A stretch of DNA of 38,549 nt from Sulfurovum sp. (GCA_002733215.1 NVUY01000012.1:26230-64778); one strand, 5' to 3'. Shown: positions 21,726 to 31,331, counted from the first letter of the stretch. Notes: generated by a model from the letters alone, not told the origin. Numbers and translations: made by a program.

Positions 21726-24485
21726 CTATTTCTTACTCCCCTTTGGCATCCGTTCTGTTTGAAGTAAATCTCCACCAAAAAGCGTTTCGGACACCTTTTG
21801 TACGTCTTTTTGAGTTACATTTTCTATGTTTTTCTCAAAGTCGAGCAGTACGTGAATGTCATCACCATGTTTGGCATGGTTTAGTATGAGTTCTTGCCAA
21901 AAATAGTTATTTTTTAAGGCTTTTTTATACAACAGCGTATACTTTGTTTTCACATTTTTAAGTTCTAACGAAGTAGGTCCCTCTTTTACAAATTGAACTA
22001 TAGCCTGTCTAATACTTGTTATTAACTCATCTTTACGTGCAGGGTCAGAGGCAAACCGTATGTTACACGAAGCAGTTTTTTCAAGTTCCCGAATAATGTT
22101 GCAGCTCACCCCTACCCCATAAGTACCCGATTTCTCTTCACGAATCAAATTACGCAGTCTGATGGTCAGAATATCCTTCATCATAGAGAGTGCGCTGTCT
22201 GTTAGGAGTGAGTATTCTAAAGGTGCACGGTACTTTAACCCAACATTAGCAATATTGCTTGTATTCAAAGCTTTCACAAATTTTTGAAACCCTGTTTTGT
22301 ACGAGTAAGGTGTAGCGTTAATGCTTTCATTTTTAACTGAGGTTGCTAAGTTCGCAAGGGTAAGAGCAATCTGTTTTTCTACTTCTTCTGCTGTAACATC
22401 TCCCACTATAATGTAATCAAAATGGTTCATGGCTTTAAACTTCTCTTTAAAAATACTTAGCATTTTACTTGTGTTGAGATCATTGATGCTTTCTTTGCTG
22501 TCAAAGAGTATACGAGGGTTATTCATATAGTAAAACTTGTTCATCTCTTTACTAAATTTGTAGGCAGGATCTCGGTCTGATTCTTCTGCCAAAGAGAGGT
22601 CTTTGTTACGTAACTGTCTGTCTACATTTGGGCTTATCTTGGCTGTGGTTGCATAGAGGTAGATCATCTTCATCATGCTCTCTAAGTCTTTGGAACTACT
22701 GACTGCATTGATGCCTTCATAAAATCGTGATAGAGAAAAATTTACCTGTACTTTTTTATCTGAAAGCAACTCTCTCATCTCATCAGGGCTCAAATCACTT
22801 GGAGCAGACTGCATGACCCATCTAGACATTTTTTTTGCATCGTTGAGTGCCTCTGTGGGTAAAGCACTTAAGCCTCCATGACTCACAGCAGAAAGCAAAA
22901 CTTCATTTTTACGAAAATCTGTAGGCTTAAACAGCACAGTGATATTATTTTCCAATGTGTAGGTGTAAATACCTGCTTTTTCATCAAAACTTTTTTTCAA
23001 AATCTTTTTAGCTGTAAGTGGTTTTTTCAAAAGTGTTAAATCTCTTTTTTCTACCTTTGGCGCTTCTTTTACCTCTTCTTTTGCTTTTTTAATTTGTTGA
23101 AGTACCTCTTGTTTATCTAGCTCAAATTTTTTGGTACTTTTAAAGAGTATGACCCTGTCTTGGATGTTAAGTATTTCCCTAAAACGCGCATTTACCTCTT
23201 GTAGTGTAATCTCGTCTGCAAGTGTCTTGACAATGGCATAATCTGCCTCTCTGTCAACAAAGGTACTGTTATGCTCTATGCTTTGAAAAAGTTGTGAAGA
23301 TAAAGTAATAGACTCTGTAGTTTGAATGCTTTTAAAAGCATCTTCGTTGCGTTTAAGAAGTTGTTTTGTAGCACGTTTAAGTGTAGATGCATCAAAGCCA
23401 AATTTTCCAAATTGCCACATAAATGCATGAAGCTGAGAAAAGGCTGCTTCTCTTTCTTTTGTATTGTATGTTGCTACAAAGGTATGTACTTTTTTATGGG
23501 GTGTTAACGTTTGTGTACGCATAGACATACCTAAAGCTTTGCTTTTTGGTTTTAAAAGTGCTTTTTTTGCCTCAAGGTTAAACATGTTTTGTGCTAACCA
23601 AGTGACAACATCTTCTCTTTTCTCTGCAAGCGTTCGCGTACCTAAGTGACGTTCAAAATAGTAAACCTCAGCAGCATTCTCAAACAACTCTTTGTCACTG
23701 ACCACCATCATACGCGTCTCATTGTTTTCTGGTATTAGACGAGATATTGGTTTTTCATGATTGCTATTTGTAAGCGCAGAAAATTGCTTTTTTATCTTCT
23801 TTTCCATCTGCGTGACATTTACATCACCCACCACCACAAGGTGCATCAACTCTGGTCTGTACCATTTTTCATAAAAATCTACTGCTCGTTGCACAGGAGA
23901 ATGTTTAATTACCTCTTCTGACCCGATCACAATACGATCAGCATATTTACTCTCCCCATACAGCAGTGGTGCATACTGAAGATAAAGTCTGAACCTGGCA
24001 TTGTTTCGAAGACGTTTTTCTTCCAGCATTACCCCTCTCTCTTTTTCGTATTCATCAGGGTTAAAAAGTAAACCTCCTGCCCAGTCTCCCAATATGGTCA
24101 AAGCCGTATCAAGATGATTATCTTTAAGGGGAACAGAGAGCTTATAGAGTGTTCGGGTAAAGCCTGTATTGGCATTAAGGTCACCACCAAATTTCAAACC
24201 TATGGACTCCAAATACGAGATGAGTTCATTCTTTTTGAAATTTTGGGTACCGTTAAATGCCATATGTTCAACAAAGTGTGCCAAACCTCTCTGGTCATCC
24301 TCTTCTTCAAGAGAACCCGCTTTCACTAAAAAACGAAACTCTACAGTATCTTTAGGCTTTTCATTATGCAAAATACTATAGCTAAAGCCATTGCCTAATG
24401 TTCCTTGCACTAAAGCTTTTTCAACAGGAAGTGTACTGGCTCCCAAAAAAAGTGTGCTGAGCAGTAGAAGTAAAAATTTATGCAT
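21726..24485 (-). CDS. M16 family zinc metallopeptidase (PqqL/insulinase-like)
   Basis: A 919-residue protein with a signal peptide (MHKFLLLLLSTLFLGAS), so periplasmic. The first M16 domain has the inverted zinc site HFVEH (H70, E73, H74) and a downstream YEKERGVMLEEKRLRN holding the third ligand Glu. A second, catalytically silent M16 domain covers the later half, from about residue 490, in the usual two-domain plan of PqqL-like proteases. Such enzymes degrade peptides or small protein fragments. The gene follows the batD gene after 67 bases in the same direction, so it may be the last gene of the moxR-bat run. Confidence 0.92.
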   Translation of the reverse strand: MHKFLLLLLSTLFLGASTLPVEKALVQGTLGNGFSYSILHNEKPKDTVEFRFLVKAGSLEEEDDQRGLAHFVEHMAFNGTQNFKKNELISYLESIGLKFGGDLNANTGFTRTLYKLSVPLKDNHLDTALTILGDWAGGLLFNPDEYEKERGVMLEEKRLRNNARFRLYLQYAPLLYGESKYADRIVIGSEEVIKHSPVQRAVDFYEKWYRPELMHLVVVGDVNVTQMEKKIKKQFSALTNSNHEKPISRLIPENNETRMMVVSDKELFENAAEVYYFERHLGTRTLAEKREDVVTWLAQNMFNLEAKKALLKPKSKALGMSMRTQTLTPHKKVHTFVATYNTKEREAAFSQLHAFMWQFGKFGFDASTLKRATKQLLKRNEDAFKSIQTTESITLSSQLFQSIEHNSTFVDREADYAIVKTLADEITLQEVNARFREILNIQDRVILFKSTKKFELDKQEVLQQIKKAKEEVKEAPKVEKRDLTLLKKPLTAKKILKKSFDEKAGIYTYTLENNITVLFKPTDFRKNEVLLSAVSHGGLSALPTEALNDAKKMSRWVMQSAPSDLSPDEMRELLSDKKVQVNFSLSRFYEGINAVSSSKDLESMMKMIYLYATTAKISPNVDRQLRNKDLSLAEESDRDPAYKFSKEMNKFYYMNNPRILFDSKESINDLNTSKMLSIFKEKFKAMNHFDYIIVGDVTAEEVEKQIALTLANLATSVKNESINATPYSYKTGFQKFVKALNTSNIANVGLKYRAPLEYSLLTDSALSMMKDILTIRLRNLIREEKSGTYGVGVSCNIIRELEKTASCNIRFASDPARKDELITSIRQAIVQFVKEGPTSLELKNVKTKYTLLYKKALKNNYFWQELILNHAKHGDDIHVLLDFEKNIENVTQKDVQKVSETLFGGDLLQTERMPKGSKK

Positions 24486-24552
24486 TGTTGTCCTTGGTGG
24501 ATTTATGTGTGGGAAGTATAACGAAGTTGCGTAAATGAAGTATCTCCAAATC

Positions 24553-25818
24553 TTAATTTGGGTTGAGTTTCTGTGCTAACCCCTCTACACTCTTTTGTTT
24601 CTTTTGAAGGAACATAGCTCTTAACAGATGTAAAGTCTCCTTAAACACTGTAGCATCAAATGCTTTTTCCCCAACAAGACTTGCTTCAAAATCAGACAAA
24701 CCTTTTTTTAACACAACATTTTCTTCCACAAATTCATCTATAGTGTCTTTACTCCCAGCAACACCAAGCCAAGCATAATAACTTTTATACACTTCTGAAA
24801 GATTTCCTTCTGCTACTGTAGAAAGAAGATGCTCAAACTTGCCTTTTTCACTCTCTTCATACTGACGTTTTTTGGCTTCTATTCTTTGCTTTATTTTATT
24901 TTTAAAAAGTAAAAACAATACAAGTAATACCCCCAATAATAAACCTACATACATCAGTCTTTCATTTCTTAGTTTTTTCTTAGCATCCAAGGCAATTTGA
25001 GGGTCTTCTATAATTTCTAATTGCATCTGAGGTATTTTTTCTGTGTGTAACTTTTGCGTCACAGGATTCCACCAAAACAACTCTTTTTCAGGCAGGGTTA
25101 CATTCCCCTCTCCTGTGGTAACAAAGGTAAATCTATCCACCCTAGAGACATCATAGTCTCCTTTTAGATTACTCTGTAGCTCTGGTTCTTTTTTGTAAAC
25201 ACGCATGTTTTCATTTGAACTGTAGTTTATAGGTTTTAACAATATGTCGAGTACATCATGGGCTTTCTGAGTGATACTAAGTTCTATGGCATCGCCCACA
25301 AAAATCTGCTTTTTTACTGCTGTCATTTTAGACGCTACACTGTACTTGTCTGTTACCAATGTAAATTGATTGTTTTTTATGCCTTGCGGTGATTGAACAT
25401 CAATAGAAAGTCTGTCACTTTTTAAGGAAAATTCTTTTTTGGCTTGTCCGTATCCCATAGAAGAAGTAAAAGAGACTAAGATGGTGGGTATCACTATCTT
25501 GCCTGCTTTAAGAGGATAAAGTGCATACTCATAATGTACCAGTTGCCACTCCTCCCTCTCTATCTCATCTCTACCCAGATAAGCTGCACTTTTAGGTGCT
25601 TGCACTATATATTTATCTGAAGGTGGGAAAGTTATTTTTACATCGGTTGTACTAAAAGCAGTCGTTAGTATCTCGATGGCAATGGTTACTTTTTGAGAAG
25701 TGTACACGACATCATTTGTTTTTGTAAACACACGTACTTTCCCTTCAATGGCAAAAGCATCAAGTGTAAAAAAGAGCAAAAGAATTAAAAAATTTACAAG
25801 ATGTTTAGTTGTCATCAT
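24553..25818 (-). CDS. batD: BatD-like protein
   Basis: A 421-residue protein with a signal peptide (HLVNFLILLLFFTLDAFA). Beta-rich periplasmic repeats come next (KVRVFTKTNDVVYTSQKVTI, YIVQAPKSAAYLGRDEIERE). A membrane segment (MYVGLLLGVLLVLFLLF) sits near residue 290, followed by a cytoplasmic tail with basic residues. That order is typical of BatD of the Bat (Bacteroides aerotolerance) cluster. The function of the Bat proteins is not settled; they form an envelope complex with MoxR ATPases. The start overlaps the TPR gene by 14 bases. Position and topology support the call more than any single motif. Confidence 0.82.
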   Translation of the reverse strand: MMTTKHLVNFLILLLFFTLDAFAIEGKVRVFTKTNDVVYTSQKVTIAIEILTTAFSTTDVKITFPPSDKYIVQAPKSAAYLGRDEIEREEWQLVHYEYALYPLKAGKIVIPTILVSFTSSMGYGQAKKEFSLKSDRLSIDVQSPQGIKNNQFTLVTDKYSVASKMTAVKKQIFVGDAIELSITQKAHDVLDILLKPINYSSNENMRVYKKEPELQSNLKGDYDVSRVDRFTFVTTGEGNVTLPEKELFWWNPVTQKLHTEKIPQMQLEIIEDPQIALDAKKKLRNERLMYVGLLLGVLLVLFLLFKNKIKQRIEAKKRQYEESEKGKFEHLLSTVAEGNLSEVYKSYYAWLGVAGSKDTIDEFVEENVVLKKGLSDFEASLVGEKAFDATVFKETLHLLRAMFLQKKQKSVEGLAQKLNPN

Positions 25819-26461
25819 TGTTCCCTTGTATGTTCTTCTCTTGCATCTGATACTGGTAAGAAAATTTATTTTTCAAAAAGTCTTTAGGTCCTGTTTGCAG
25901 TCTGTCTAGCCAGTTTGGATTACCGGATGATGCTTCTTGTTGTGCACTTTGGTCATCGTCAACCCCCTTGTTTTCTGTATTGTCAAAAACAATTTCATCT
26001 GCTCCCAATGCTCCAACACCCTGTTGTCCGTCATTTTCAGGTTCTTTAAGAATCTTTCTGGCTTTGGCTACTTTTAAATTATCTTGGGCTTTCTTGAAGT
26101 TGGGATCTATTTTTAATGCCAGTTCATAAGACTCTATGGCAGCATCATAGTCACCAAGCATCACGTAAACATTGGCAAGGTTGTACCTACCCTCTTTGCC
26201 ACTCAAATTTTGATATACCGTTTTTGCTTTTTTAAAAGCTCCTTCTCTATAGTAAGAAGCTCCCTTAAAAGAGAGATTCTCAAAATTTTCAGATGCTTGT
26301 GTATAGTTTTTCTTTGTATATACTTTATAACCCGCTTGGTCAGCAGTCACAAAAAGTCTGTCAACTTTGCCTTCATAGAAAAAAACCAACCATATCAAAG
26401 AGGCAAGTAAGGTCACGAAAAAAGGCATCAGAGTTCTATGGTTTTTTATGTAGGATCTCAT
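25805..26461 (-). CDS. BatC/BatE-like TPR membrane protein
   Basis: A 218-residue protein, starting at the ATG at 26461. That start overlaps the upstream stop as ATGA and has a GGAGGA site; an in-frame ATG at 26473 lacks one. A membrane anchor (LMPFFVTLLASLIWLVFFYEG) lies near the start. TPR units follow (ASYYREGAFKKAKTVYQNLS, NLANVYVMLGDYDAAIESYE, then LALKIDPNFKKAQDNLKVAK). The rest is low-complexity and acidic, ending near LDRLQTGPKDFLKNKFSYQY. In Bat operons such proteins hold partners together. It lies between batB and batD, with overlaps on both sides. Confidence 0.83.
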   Translation of the reverse strand: MRSYIKNHRTLMPFFVTLLASLIWLVFFYEGKVDRLFVTADQAGYKVYTKKNYTQASENFENLSFKGASYYREGAFKKAKTVYQNLSGKEGRYNLANVYVMLGDYDAAIESYELALKIDPNFKKAQDNLKVAKARKILKEPENDGQQGVGALGADEIVFDNTENKGVDDDQSAQQEASSGNPNWLDRLQTGPKDFLKNKFSYQYQMQEKNIQGNNDDN

Positions 26462-27384
26462 GATTTCCTCCATAACTCAGCAAAAAACCCTTGTCGTGCC
26501 CAAAAGAGTAGAAGTAAAAATAGAATAGGTATCAATACATATCCGCCATCTTCATACGTACTTTCATCCTCTTTAGAAGCATTTTTAAAGTTTTTGTCTA
26601 TCAAAGAAGAAACCTCTGCCACGTCAGACCCATCTCTTGCAAAAGGTACATAGCTAGCCCCTAAAAGTGAAGATGCCTGCTTAACACTGTCTGCATTGGA
26701 GAGTTCTTTAGATGCCATTTGCCATATGACAACATCTCTTTGTTTGTCAAAGCCACTTTTGATGGCTTGTTTTACCAAAGAGGAAGAGAGAGAATCCGTT
26801 AAAACAATAATTGTTGCACCTTGTGTATTTAACTCTTTTTGTGCCAACAACAGAGCATCTGAAATGTTATCTCCTTCTAAAGGCATGATGGAGACATCAA
26901 GAGCCTGTGCAAAGGTTTGGATGATGCTATGATCATGAGTAAGAGGTAAAACCAAATGTGCTGTGCCACTGTATGCAATGAGCAAAGACTGCATGTCAGC
27001 TCTGTGTTCCAAAAGATCGGTTATCTTAATCGTTGCTCTTTCTAAACGGGTTGGTAAAATGTCTGTACTTAGCATACTCTCTTTCACGGCGACTACAAGA
27101 GCTACTTTCGTTTCATCTTTTGCAAAAGGAGAATCTTTCAATTTCCAACTAGGACCGGAGAGTGCCAAAACAAGCAAAGTAAGTACAAACCCTAAATACC
27201 AAGGTGCTGCTACCCTAGATGCTGTTTTTTTAGGTGCTACGAGCAAATGTTTTAGTAACTTTTCTGAGACTATTTTTTGCCATTTCTTTTCATCATTTTG
27301 TTGTAATAGTAGCCACCATACCAATGCCCATACAGGGAGTAAAAAAAGTAAATACTCTGGTCTTAAAAAATGAAAAGCACTCAT
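26458..27384 (-). CDS. batB: BatB-like von Willebrand factor A protein with degenerate MIDAS
   Basis: A 308-residue protein with membrane segments near the N-terminus (YLLFLLPVWALVWWLLL and YLGFVLTLLVLALSG) and near the C-terminus (YVLIPILFLLLLFW). Between them is a vWA domain. The first MIDAS strand reads VVAVKESM (A99, K101, S103) where relatives have DxSxS, so the metal-binding Asp and first Ser are gone. The later LPLTHD and VLTDSLS segments are kept. Metal-dependent ligand binding is therefore doubtful, and a structural role beside BatA is more likely. Both ends overlap its neighbours by four bases (ATGA). Confidence 0.87.
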   Translation of the reverse strand: MSAFHFLRPEYLLFLLPVWALVWWLLLQQNDEKKWQKIVSEKLLKHLLVAPKKTASRVAAPWYLGFVLTLLVLALSGPSWKLKDSPFAKDETKVALVVAVKESMLSTDILPTRLERATIKITDLLEHRADMQSLLIAYSGTAHLVLPLTHDHSIIQTFAQALDVSIMPLEGDNISDALLLAQKELNTQGATIIVLTDSLSSSLVKQAIKSGFDKQRDVVIWQMASKELSNADSVKQASSLLGASYVPFARDGSDVAEVSSLIDKNFKNASKEDESTYEDGGYVLIPILFLLLLFWARQGFFAELWRKS

Positions 27385-28358
27385 GTTTTACTCCTCGTGC
27401 TTTGCACAAAAAGTAGAAAACCATAAGCAAGCAACAAAAGAAGTGTGGCAAGTAAAGGGTATCTAAACAGTTCAGACTTTGGTCTATGGGTGATGACTTT
27501 TACTTCTTTAGGTTTTAAGTTATCTATCTGCTTGTAAATATCTGAGAGTTCCTCAGAGTTCCATGCATAGTAAAACTTCCCTCCTGTGATTTGGGCTATC
27601 TCTTTAAGTGTGTCTGTATCTATGGGGTGCTCTCCTGCATTTTGTGGGTCACCTATGGCTATGGGAAAGATGCTTACTTGATGTTTGGCAGCTAGTTTTG
27701 CCGCAGTAAGTGGTGGTATTTTTGAGCCTGTATCATCTCCGTCACTCATGACGATAAGCATTCGGTCAGTCACGTTAGAGTCTTGAAACATTTTGACTGC
27801 CAATCCTATGGAATCACCTAAAGCAGTTTGAGGACCTGCCATGCCTATGTGCAACTCAGAGAGTAGATGCTCCAAGGCATTCAAATCTTGTGTAAAAGGT
27901 GCTTGTACAAAAGCAGCATTTCCAAAGAGTATTAAGCCTATCTTTTCTCCTTGTCTTGCTTGGAAGAAGTTCTCTAAAACCATTTTCACTGCTTCTAGCC
28001 TGTCTATGGCTGTGCCGTTTTTGTCTTTAAAATCTTTAGTTGCCATAGAGCCTGAAAGGTCGATGGAGACCAATACTTCTCTTTGAGAGATCTCTTTACT
28101 TAGAGGCTCACCGATGTAAAGTGGTTTGGCTAGTGCAGTAATGACCAAAACATAGACCATAGCCAGCAGTATCTTTTGGAATGTTGAGGCTCTCGATATG
28201 CCGCTCACTGAACTTTTACTTGAGTTAAGCGCATCAATATCATCTTTAAAGCTAATACGTAATGCAGAACGATTTGCTTTATAGACCCATGGTAGTTTAG
28301 TGACAATAAAAGGCAATACCAACAATACAAAAACCCAAGGATACGAAAACTCAAACAT
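27381..28358 (-). CDS. batA: BatA-like von Willebrand factor A protein
   Basis: A 325-residue protein with N-terminal membrane segments (FVLLVLPFIVTKLPW and ILLAMVYVLVITALAKPL), a vWA domain and a C-terminal segment (LLATLLLLLAYGFLLFV). The MIDAS is intact: DLSGS at 100-104, APFTQD and VMSDGDDTGS. That contrasts with the degenerate partner encoded next. The vWA domain should bind a protein partner through a divalent metal ion. The start overlaps the DUF4381 gene by eight bases. It is the core member of the moxR-bat operon. Confidence 0.92.
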   Translation of the reverse strand: MFEFSYPWVFVLLVLPFIVTKLPWVYKANRSALRISFKDDIDALNSSKSSVSGISRASTFQKILLAMVYVLVITALAKPLYIGEPLSKEISQREVLVSIDLSGSMATKDFKDKNGTAIDRLEAVKMVLENFFQARQGEKIGLILFGNAAFVQAPFTQDLNALEHLLSELHIGMAGPQTALGDSIGLAVKMFQDSNVTDRMLIVMSDGDDTGSKIPPLTAAKLAAKHQVSIFPIAIGDPQNAGEHPIDTDTLKEIAQITGGKFYYAWNSEELSDIYKQIDNLKPKEVKVITHRPKSELFRYPLLATLLLLLAYGFLLFVQSTRSKT

Positions 28359-28848
28359 TTTTTTGAACCTTATGTCTCTTTATCCAAACTTCTACCGTTT
28401 GTTTTAACCTATCATATTGGGCATCATCAAGTGAGTAAGTATCATCATACAAAAGTTGCTGCATCTCTTCTCTAAATACTGTGGACACTTTAACAACTGA
28501 ATGTTCTTCCATAAAGTCCCACCATCCTTCATGAGAGAGGTGGGCAACAACTTTACGTCCGTAAGAAAGAAGAGCTACTCTTTTTGCGAGTGAAAGTAAG
28601 GCGATGCTGTTTTCTTTACTCTTTTCACTGTAAGTACTTAGCTCTTTGAGGGCTTCTCTTTTATATTGTTCACCTTTATATCGTCTATACCTTTTCATAA
28701 CAAAAGGCAAGAGAAGTGCTAAAAATAACACTATAAGCATGTACCATCCAGGAGCCACAGGAAAGAAACCCACAGCGTCAGGCACTATAATATCATGCAT
28801 ATTATCCAGTGATGCTTCTGCTATGGTTTGATTCAAATCTACAGACAT
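28351..28848 (-). CDS. DUF4381 membrane protein
   Basis: A 165-residue protein. A short periplasmic lead (HDIIVPDAVGFFPVAPGWYM) runs into a membrane segment (LIVLFLALLLPFVMKRYRRY), followed by a helical cytoplasmic part rich in charged residues (ALKELSTYSEKSKENSIALL). The lead and segment are typical of DUF4381 proteins, which always lie in moxR-DUF58-bat clusters. The start overlaps the stop of the DUF58 gene by one base. Function unknown beyond being part of the Bat system. Confidence 0.87.
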   Translation of the reverse strand: MSVDLNQTIAEASLDNMHDIIVPDAVGFFPVAPGWYMLIVLFLALLLPFVMKRYRRYKGEQYKREALKELSTYSEKSKENSIALLSLAKRVALLSYGRKVVAHLSHEGWWDFMEEHSVVKVSTVFREEMQQLLYDDTYSLDDAQYDRLKQTVEVWIKRHKVQKNV

Positions 28849-29783
28849 TAGTTTCTTCCTCTGCTCAAACTCAACTGCTCATAAAGCTGGTCTAATACGG
28901 GGAACTCTGTAGAGACAGAAAGCACGGGCAATGCATTTTTCTGTGAGAGTTGTTGCATTTTCTCTTTTCTTGCACCCAGACGCGCTGCATAATTTTGTAT
29001 GAACTGCTTATCTGTACTGTCTACATCTACAGTCTCACTCCCATCTGTAAAAAACAAAGAACTTGACTCGACTATCTTCTCTTCCATGGGGTCATAGACC
29101 AATACTCCCAACACATCGTTATGCATATTTATGCGTGTTATGTGTTTTCTTGTCTCCTCATCCATCGCACGTCCATCACCTATCAGTACCACAAGGTCAT
29201 CATGTTTGGCTAAGCTAGAGAGTATTTTTAGAGATTTACTTAGATTCCCTTTTGCGTTGTTTGTATTGCTTGCATGCAAAAGATGGTTTTGTTTCTCAAT
29301 TTCAGTCATTATCTGCACCACAGAGTTTTTACTCGAGGTGGCTTTAAAAAACTTCACCTCTTCATTGTTATAGACCACGGCACCTACTCTGTCACCCATT
29401 TCCAAGGCTTTAAAGGCAAAAAGTGCTGCAGTATGGGCAGCTGAGACTGATTTCACCCGTTCTTTTGAACCAAAAAACATAGAGTTCATCTGAGAAACAA
29501 CCAACCATACATTACGGTCACGCTCTTCATTGTAAACACGAATGTAAGGTTTTCCTGTTCTGCGTGTGGCTTTCCAGTCCATGTTGCGTGTGTCATCACC
29601 TTGTACATACTGCTTCATCTCTGAAAAGTCCATACCTCTACCACGCATTTTAGAGCTATGTCTCCCACTTAACTTTGAGAGTACCGCAGCATTAGGTCTG
29701 ATGTTAAAGTTTTTTGGCATTACTCCAAACTTGAGCAGTTCATTCAAGCTTACATAGACACCTTCATCTTGTCTGTCCATCAT
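28848..29783 (-). CDS. DUF58 (vWA-like) protein
   Basis: A 311-residue, apparently soluble protein with the DUF58 hallmark block RGRGMDFSEMKQYVQGDD, then TRNMDWKATRRTGKPYIRVY near residues 45-80. The vWA-like core follows (NVWLVVSQMNSMFFGSKERV and VVLIGDGRAMDEETRKH). It has no membrane segments, unlike longer family members. It starts one base after the MoxR stop and overlaps the DUF4381 start, so it is part of a single transcript. It probably links the MoxR ATPase to the membrane Bat proteins. Confidence 0.92.
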   Translation of the reverse strand: MMDRQDEGVYVSLNELLKFGVMPKNFNIRPNAAVLSKLSGRHSSKMRGRGMDFSEMKQYVQGDDTRNMDWKATRRTGKPYIRVYNEERDRNVWLVVSQMNSMFFGSKERVKSVSAAHTAALFAFKALEMGDRVGAVVYNNEEVKFFKATSSKNSVVQIMTEIEKQNHLLHASNTNNAKGNLSKSLKILSSLAKHDDLVVLIGDGRAMDEETRKHITRINMHNDVLGVLVYDPMEEKIVESSSLFFTDGSETVDVDSTDKQFIQNYAARLGARKEKMQQLSQKNALPVLSVSTEFPVLDQLYEQLSLSRGRN

Positions 29784-30755
29784 CTAAGCCGGAAGTGCAA
29801 CCAAATCAAAAATCATATCGATGATGTCATCATTGCTCACACGTTCAGACTGTGCTTCATAGCTAGGTGTCAGACGGTGACGGAACACATCATGCAGTAC
29901 GGCTCTTACATCTTCTGGGGTAGTATAGTCTCTTCCTTGTAGCCATGCATTTACCCTTGAACATTGGTCAAGCCCTAACGAAGCCCGTGGGCTCACACCC
30001 ACATCTATGTATGATGCCAGTTTTTCATCATACTTTTCAGGGTAACGTGTGGCAAACACTAAGTCTACGATGTACTGTTCAATGACTTCTGAACTTTGCA
30101 CCCTAGCTATCTCATCACGTGCAGCAAAGATCATCTCTTGTGAGATGCGAGTGCTATCTTCTTCTGCAGCATTTCCACTTCTTTCACCTCTAACCAAACG
30201 TATGACTTCTATCTCTGAAGCTTTATCCGGATAGGTAATGTTCACATGCATTAAAAAACGGTCTTTTTGAGCTTCAGGAAGAGGATACGTCCCCTCTTGT
30301 TCTACAGGGTTCTGCGTTGCCATGACTATGAAAAGTTTAGGCATTTTATGGGTTTTACCTGCTACAGTCACCTGTCTCTCTTCCATCGCCTCAAGCATGG
30401 CTGCCTGCACTTTTGCCGGAGCACGGTTGATCTCATCTGCCAGAATGATATTCCCGAAGATCGGCCCCTCTTCAAAACGGAACTTGTACTCTCCGTTCTC
30501 TTCATACATATTCTCCGAACCGGTTACATCTGAAGGAAGCAGATCAGGGGTAAACTGAATACGCGAGAATTTTGAGTCAATAGCATCTGCCATGGCTCTT
30601 ACTGCTCTTGTCTTTGCAAGTCCAGGTAAACCTTCTACAAGTAAGTTACCGTTAGCAAGCAAACCGATAATGAGTCTTTCAACGATATTTTCCTGCCCGA
30701 TGATAGACGCATTCATTCTTTTTTGAAGAAGTTGGATGGATTCAAATGGGGTCAT
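29784..30755 (-). CDS. MoxR-family AAA+ ATPase
   Basis: A 323-residue ATPase. Walker A is GLPGLAKT (42-49). ILADEINRAPAKVQAAMLEA is the Walker B region, and MATQNPVEQEGTYPLPEAQ with the following KDRFLM gives sensor I and the arginine finger zone. The C-terminal lid has YIDVGVSPRASLGL. MoxR proteins act as chaperone-like remodellers for metal insertion or complex assembly. It is the first gene of the seven-gene moxR-bat operon. A GAAGGA site precedes the start. A TAAAAT about 20 bases upstream of the ATG may be the -10. Confidence 0.95.
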   Translation of the reverse strand: MTPFESIQLLQKRMNASIIGQENIVERLIIGLLANGNLLVEGLPGLAKTRAVRAMADAIDSKFSRIQFTPDLLPSDVTGSENMYEENGEYKFRFEEGPIFGNIILADEINRAPAKVQAAMLEAMEERQVTVAGKTHKMPKLFIVMATQNPVEQEGTYPLPEAQKDRFLMHVNITYPDKASEIEVIRLVRGERSGNAAEEDSTRISQEMIFAARDEIARVQSSEVIEQYIVDLVFATRYPEKYDEKLASYIDVGVSPRASLGLDQCSRVNAWLQGRDYTTPEDVRAVLHDVFRHRLTPSYEAQSERVSNDDIIDMIFDLVALPA

Positions 30756-30810
30756 AATATTCCTTCGTATGCAATTTTATGCATCGCCAATCATGTTACA
30801 GATCTCATAC

Positions 30811-31068
30811 TCATCCATAATGATAACGACACTGAGCAATAAGTAAATGTGTCTGCGTTACTTTATAGATCAGTCTGTGTTCGATAGTGATACGTCTTGA
30901 CCAATACCCTGACCAATTATATTTTAAAGGTTCAGGTTCTCCTAAACCTTTAAAAGGTTCTCGCTCAATCTCTTTTATGAGTCTGTTTATCTTTTTTAAG
31001 ATCTTTTTATCTTGATCTTGCCAATAGAGGTAATCACTCCATGAATCATCTGCAAAACTAAGTATCAT
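30811..31068 (-). CDS. yoeB: YoeB-family mRNA interferase toxin
   Basis: An 85-residue protein matching YoeB over its length: FADDSWSDYLYWQDQDKKIL at the start, then the INRLIKEIEREPFKGLGEPE helix, WSRRITIEHRLIYKV, and CRYHYG at the end. The Glu, Arg and C-terminal His-Tyr residues used for RNA cleavage on the ribosome are all present. It overlaps the antitoxin gene by four bases in the normal yefM-yoeB order. Confidence 0.96.
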   Translation of the reverse strand: MILSFADDSWSDYLYWQDQDKKILKKINRLIKEIEREPFKGLGEPEPLKYNWSGYWSRRITIEHRLIYKVTQTHLLIAQCRYHYG

Positions 31069-31319
31069 TCTTCCAGCAGCTCTTTTGTTTTGCCAAGACC
31101 ATCTTCAAGCTGACTGATGGCTCTATTGAGCCGTTTTGCATTCGCTTCACTTTGCATAAGATACGCAGTCTCTTCCATAGCACGATAATCTTTCATCGAT
31201 ATTATCACCACAGACTCTTTATTTTGGCGGGTAACAATCACCGGCATTGCATTGTCTACAACTGCATCTAAAGTACTGGCCAAGTTTTGTCTTGTGTGAG
31301 AAAAATTTAATGTTTGCAT
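31065..31319 (-). CDS. yefM: YefM-family antitoxin
   Basis: An 84-residue Phd/YefM protein: NFSHTRQNLASTLDAVVDNA at the N-terminus, then PVIVTRQNKESVVIISMKDY, the typical DNA-binding core. The tail (LNRAISQLEDGLGKTKELLE) is the toxin-binding part. A strong GAGGAG site lies six bases before the ATG. It should neutralise YoeB and repress its own operon at the palindrome directly upstream. Confidence 0.95.
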   Translation of the reverse strand: MQTLNFSHTRQNLASTLDAVVDNAMPVIVTRQNKESVVIISMKDYRAMEETAYLMQSEANAKRLNRAISQLEDGLGKTKELLEE

Positions 31320-31331
31320 GATAACTCCTCT

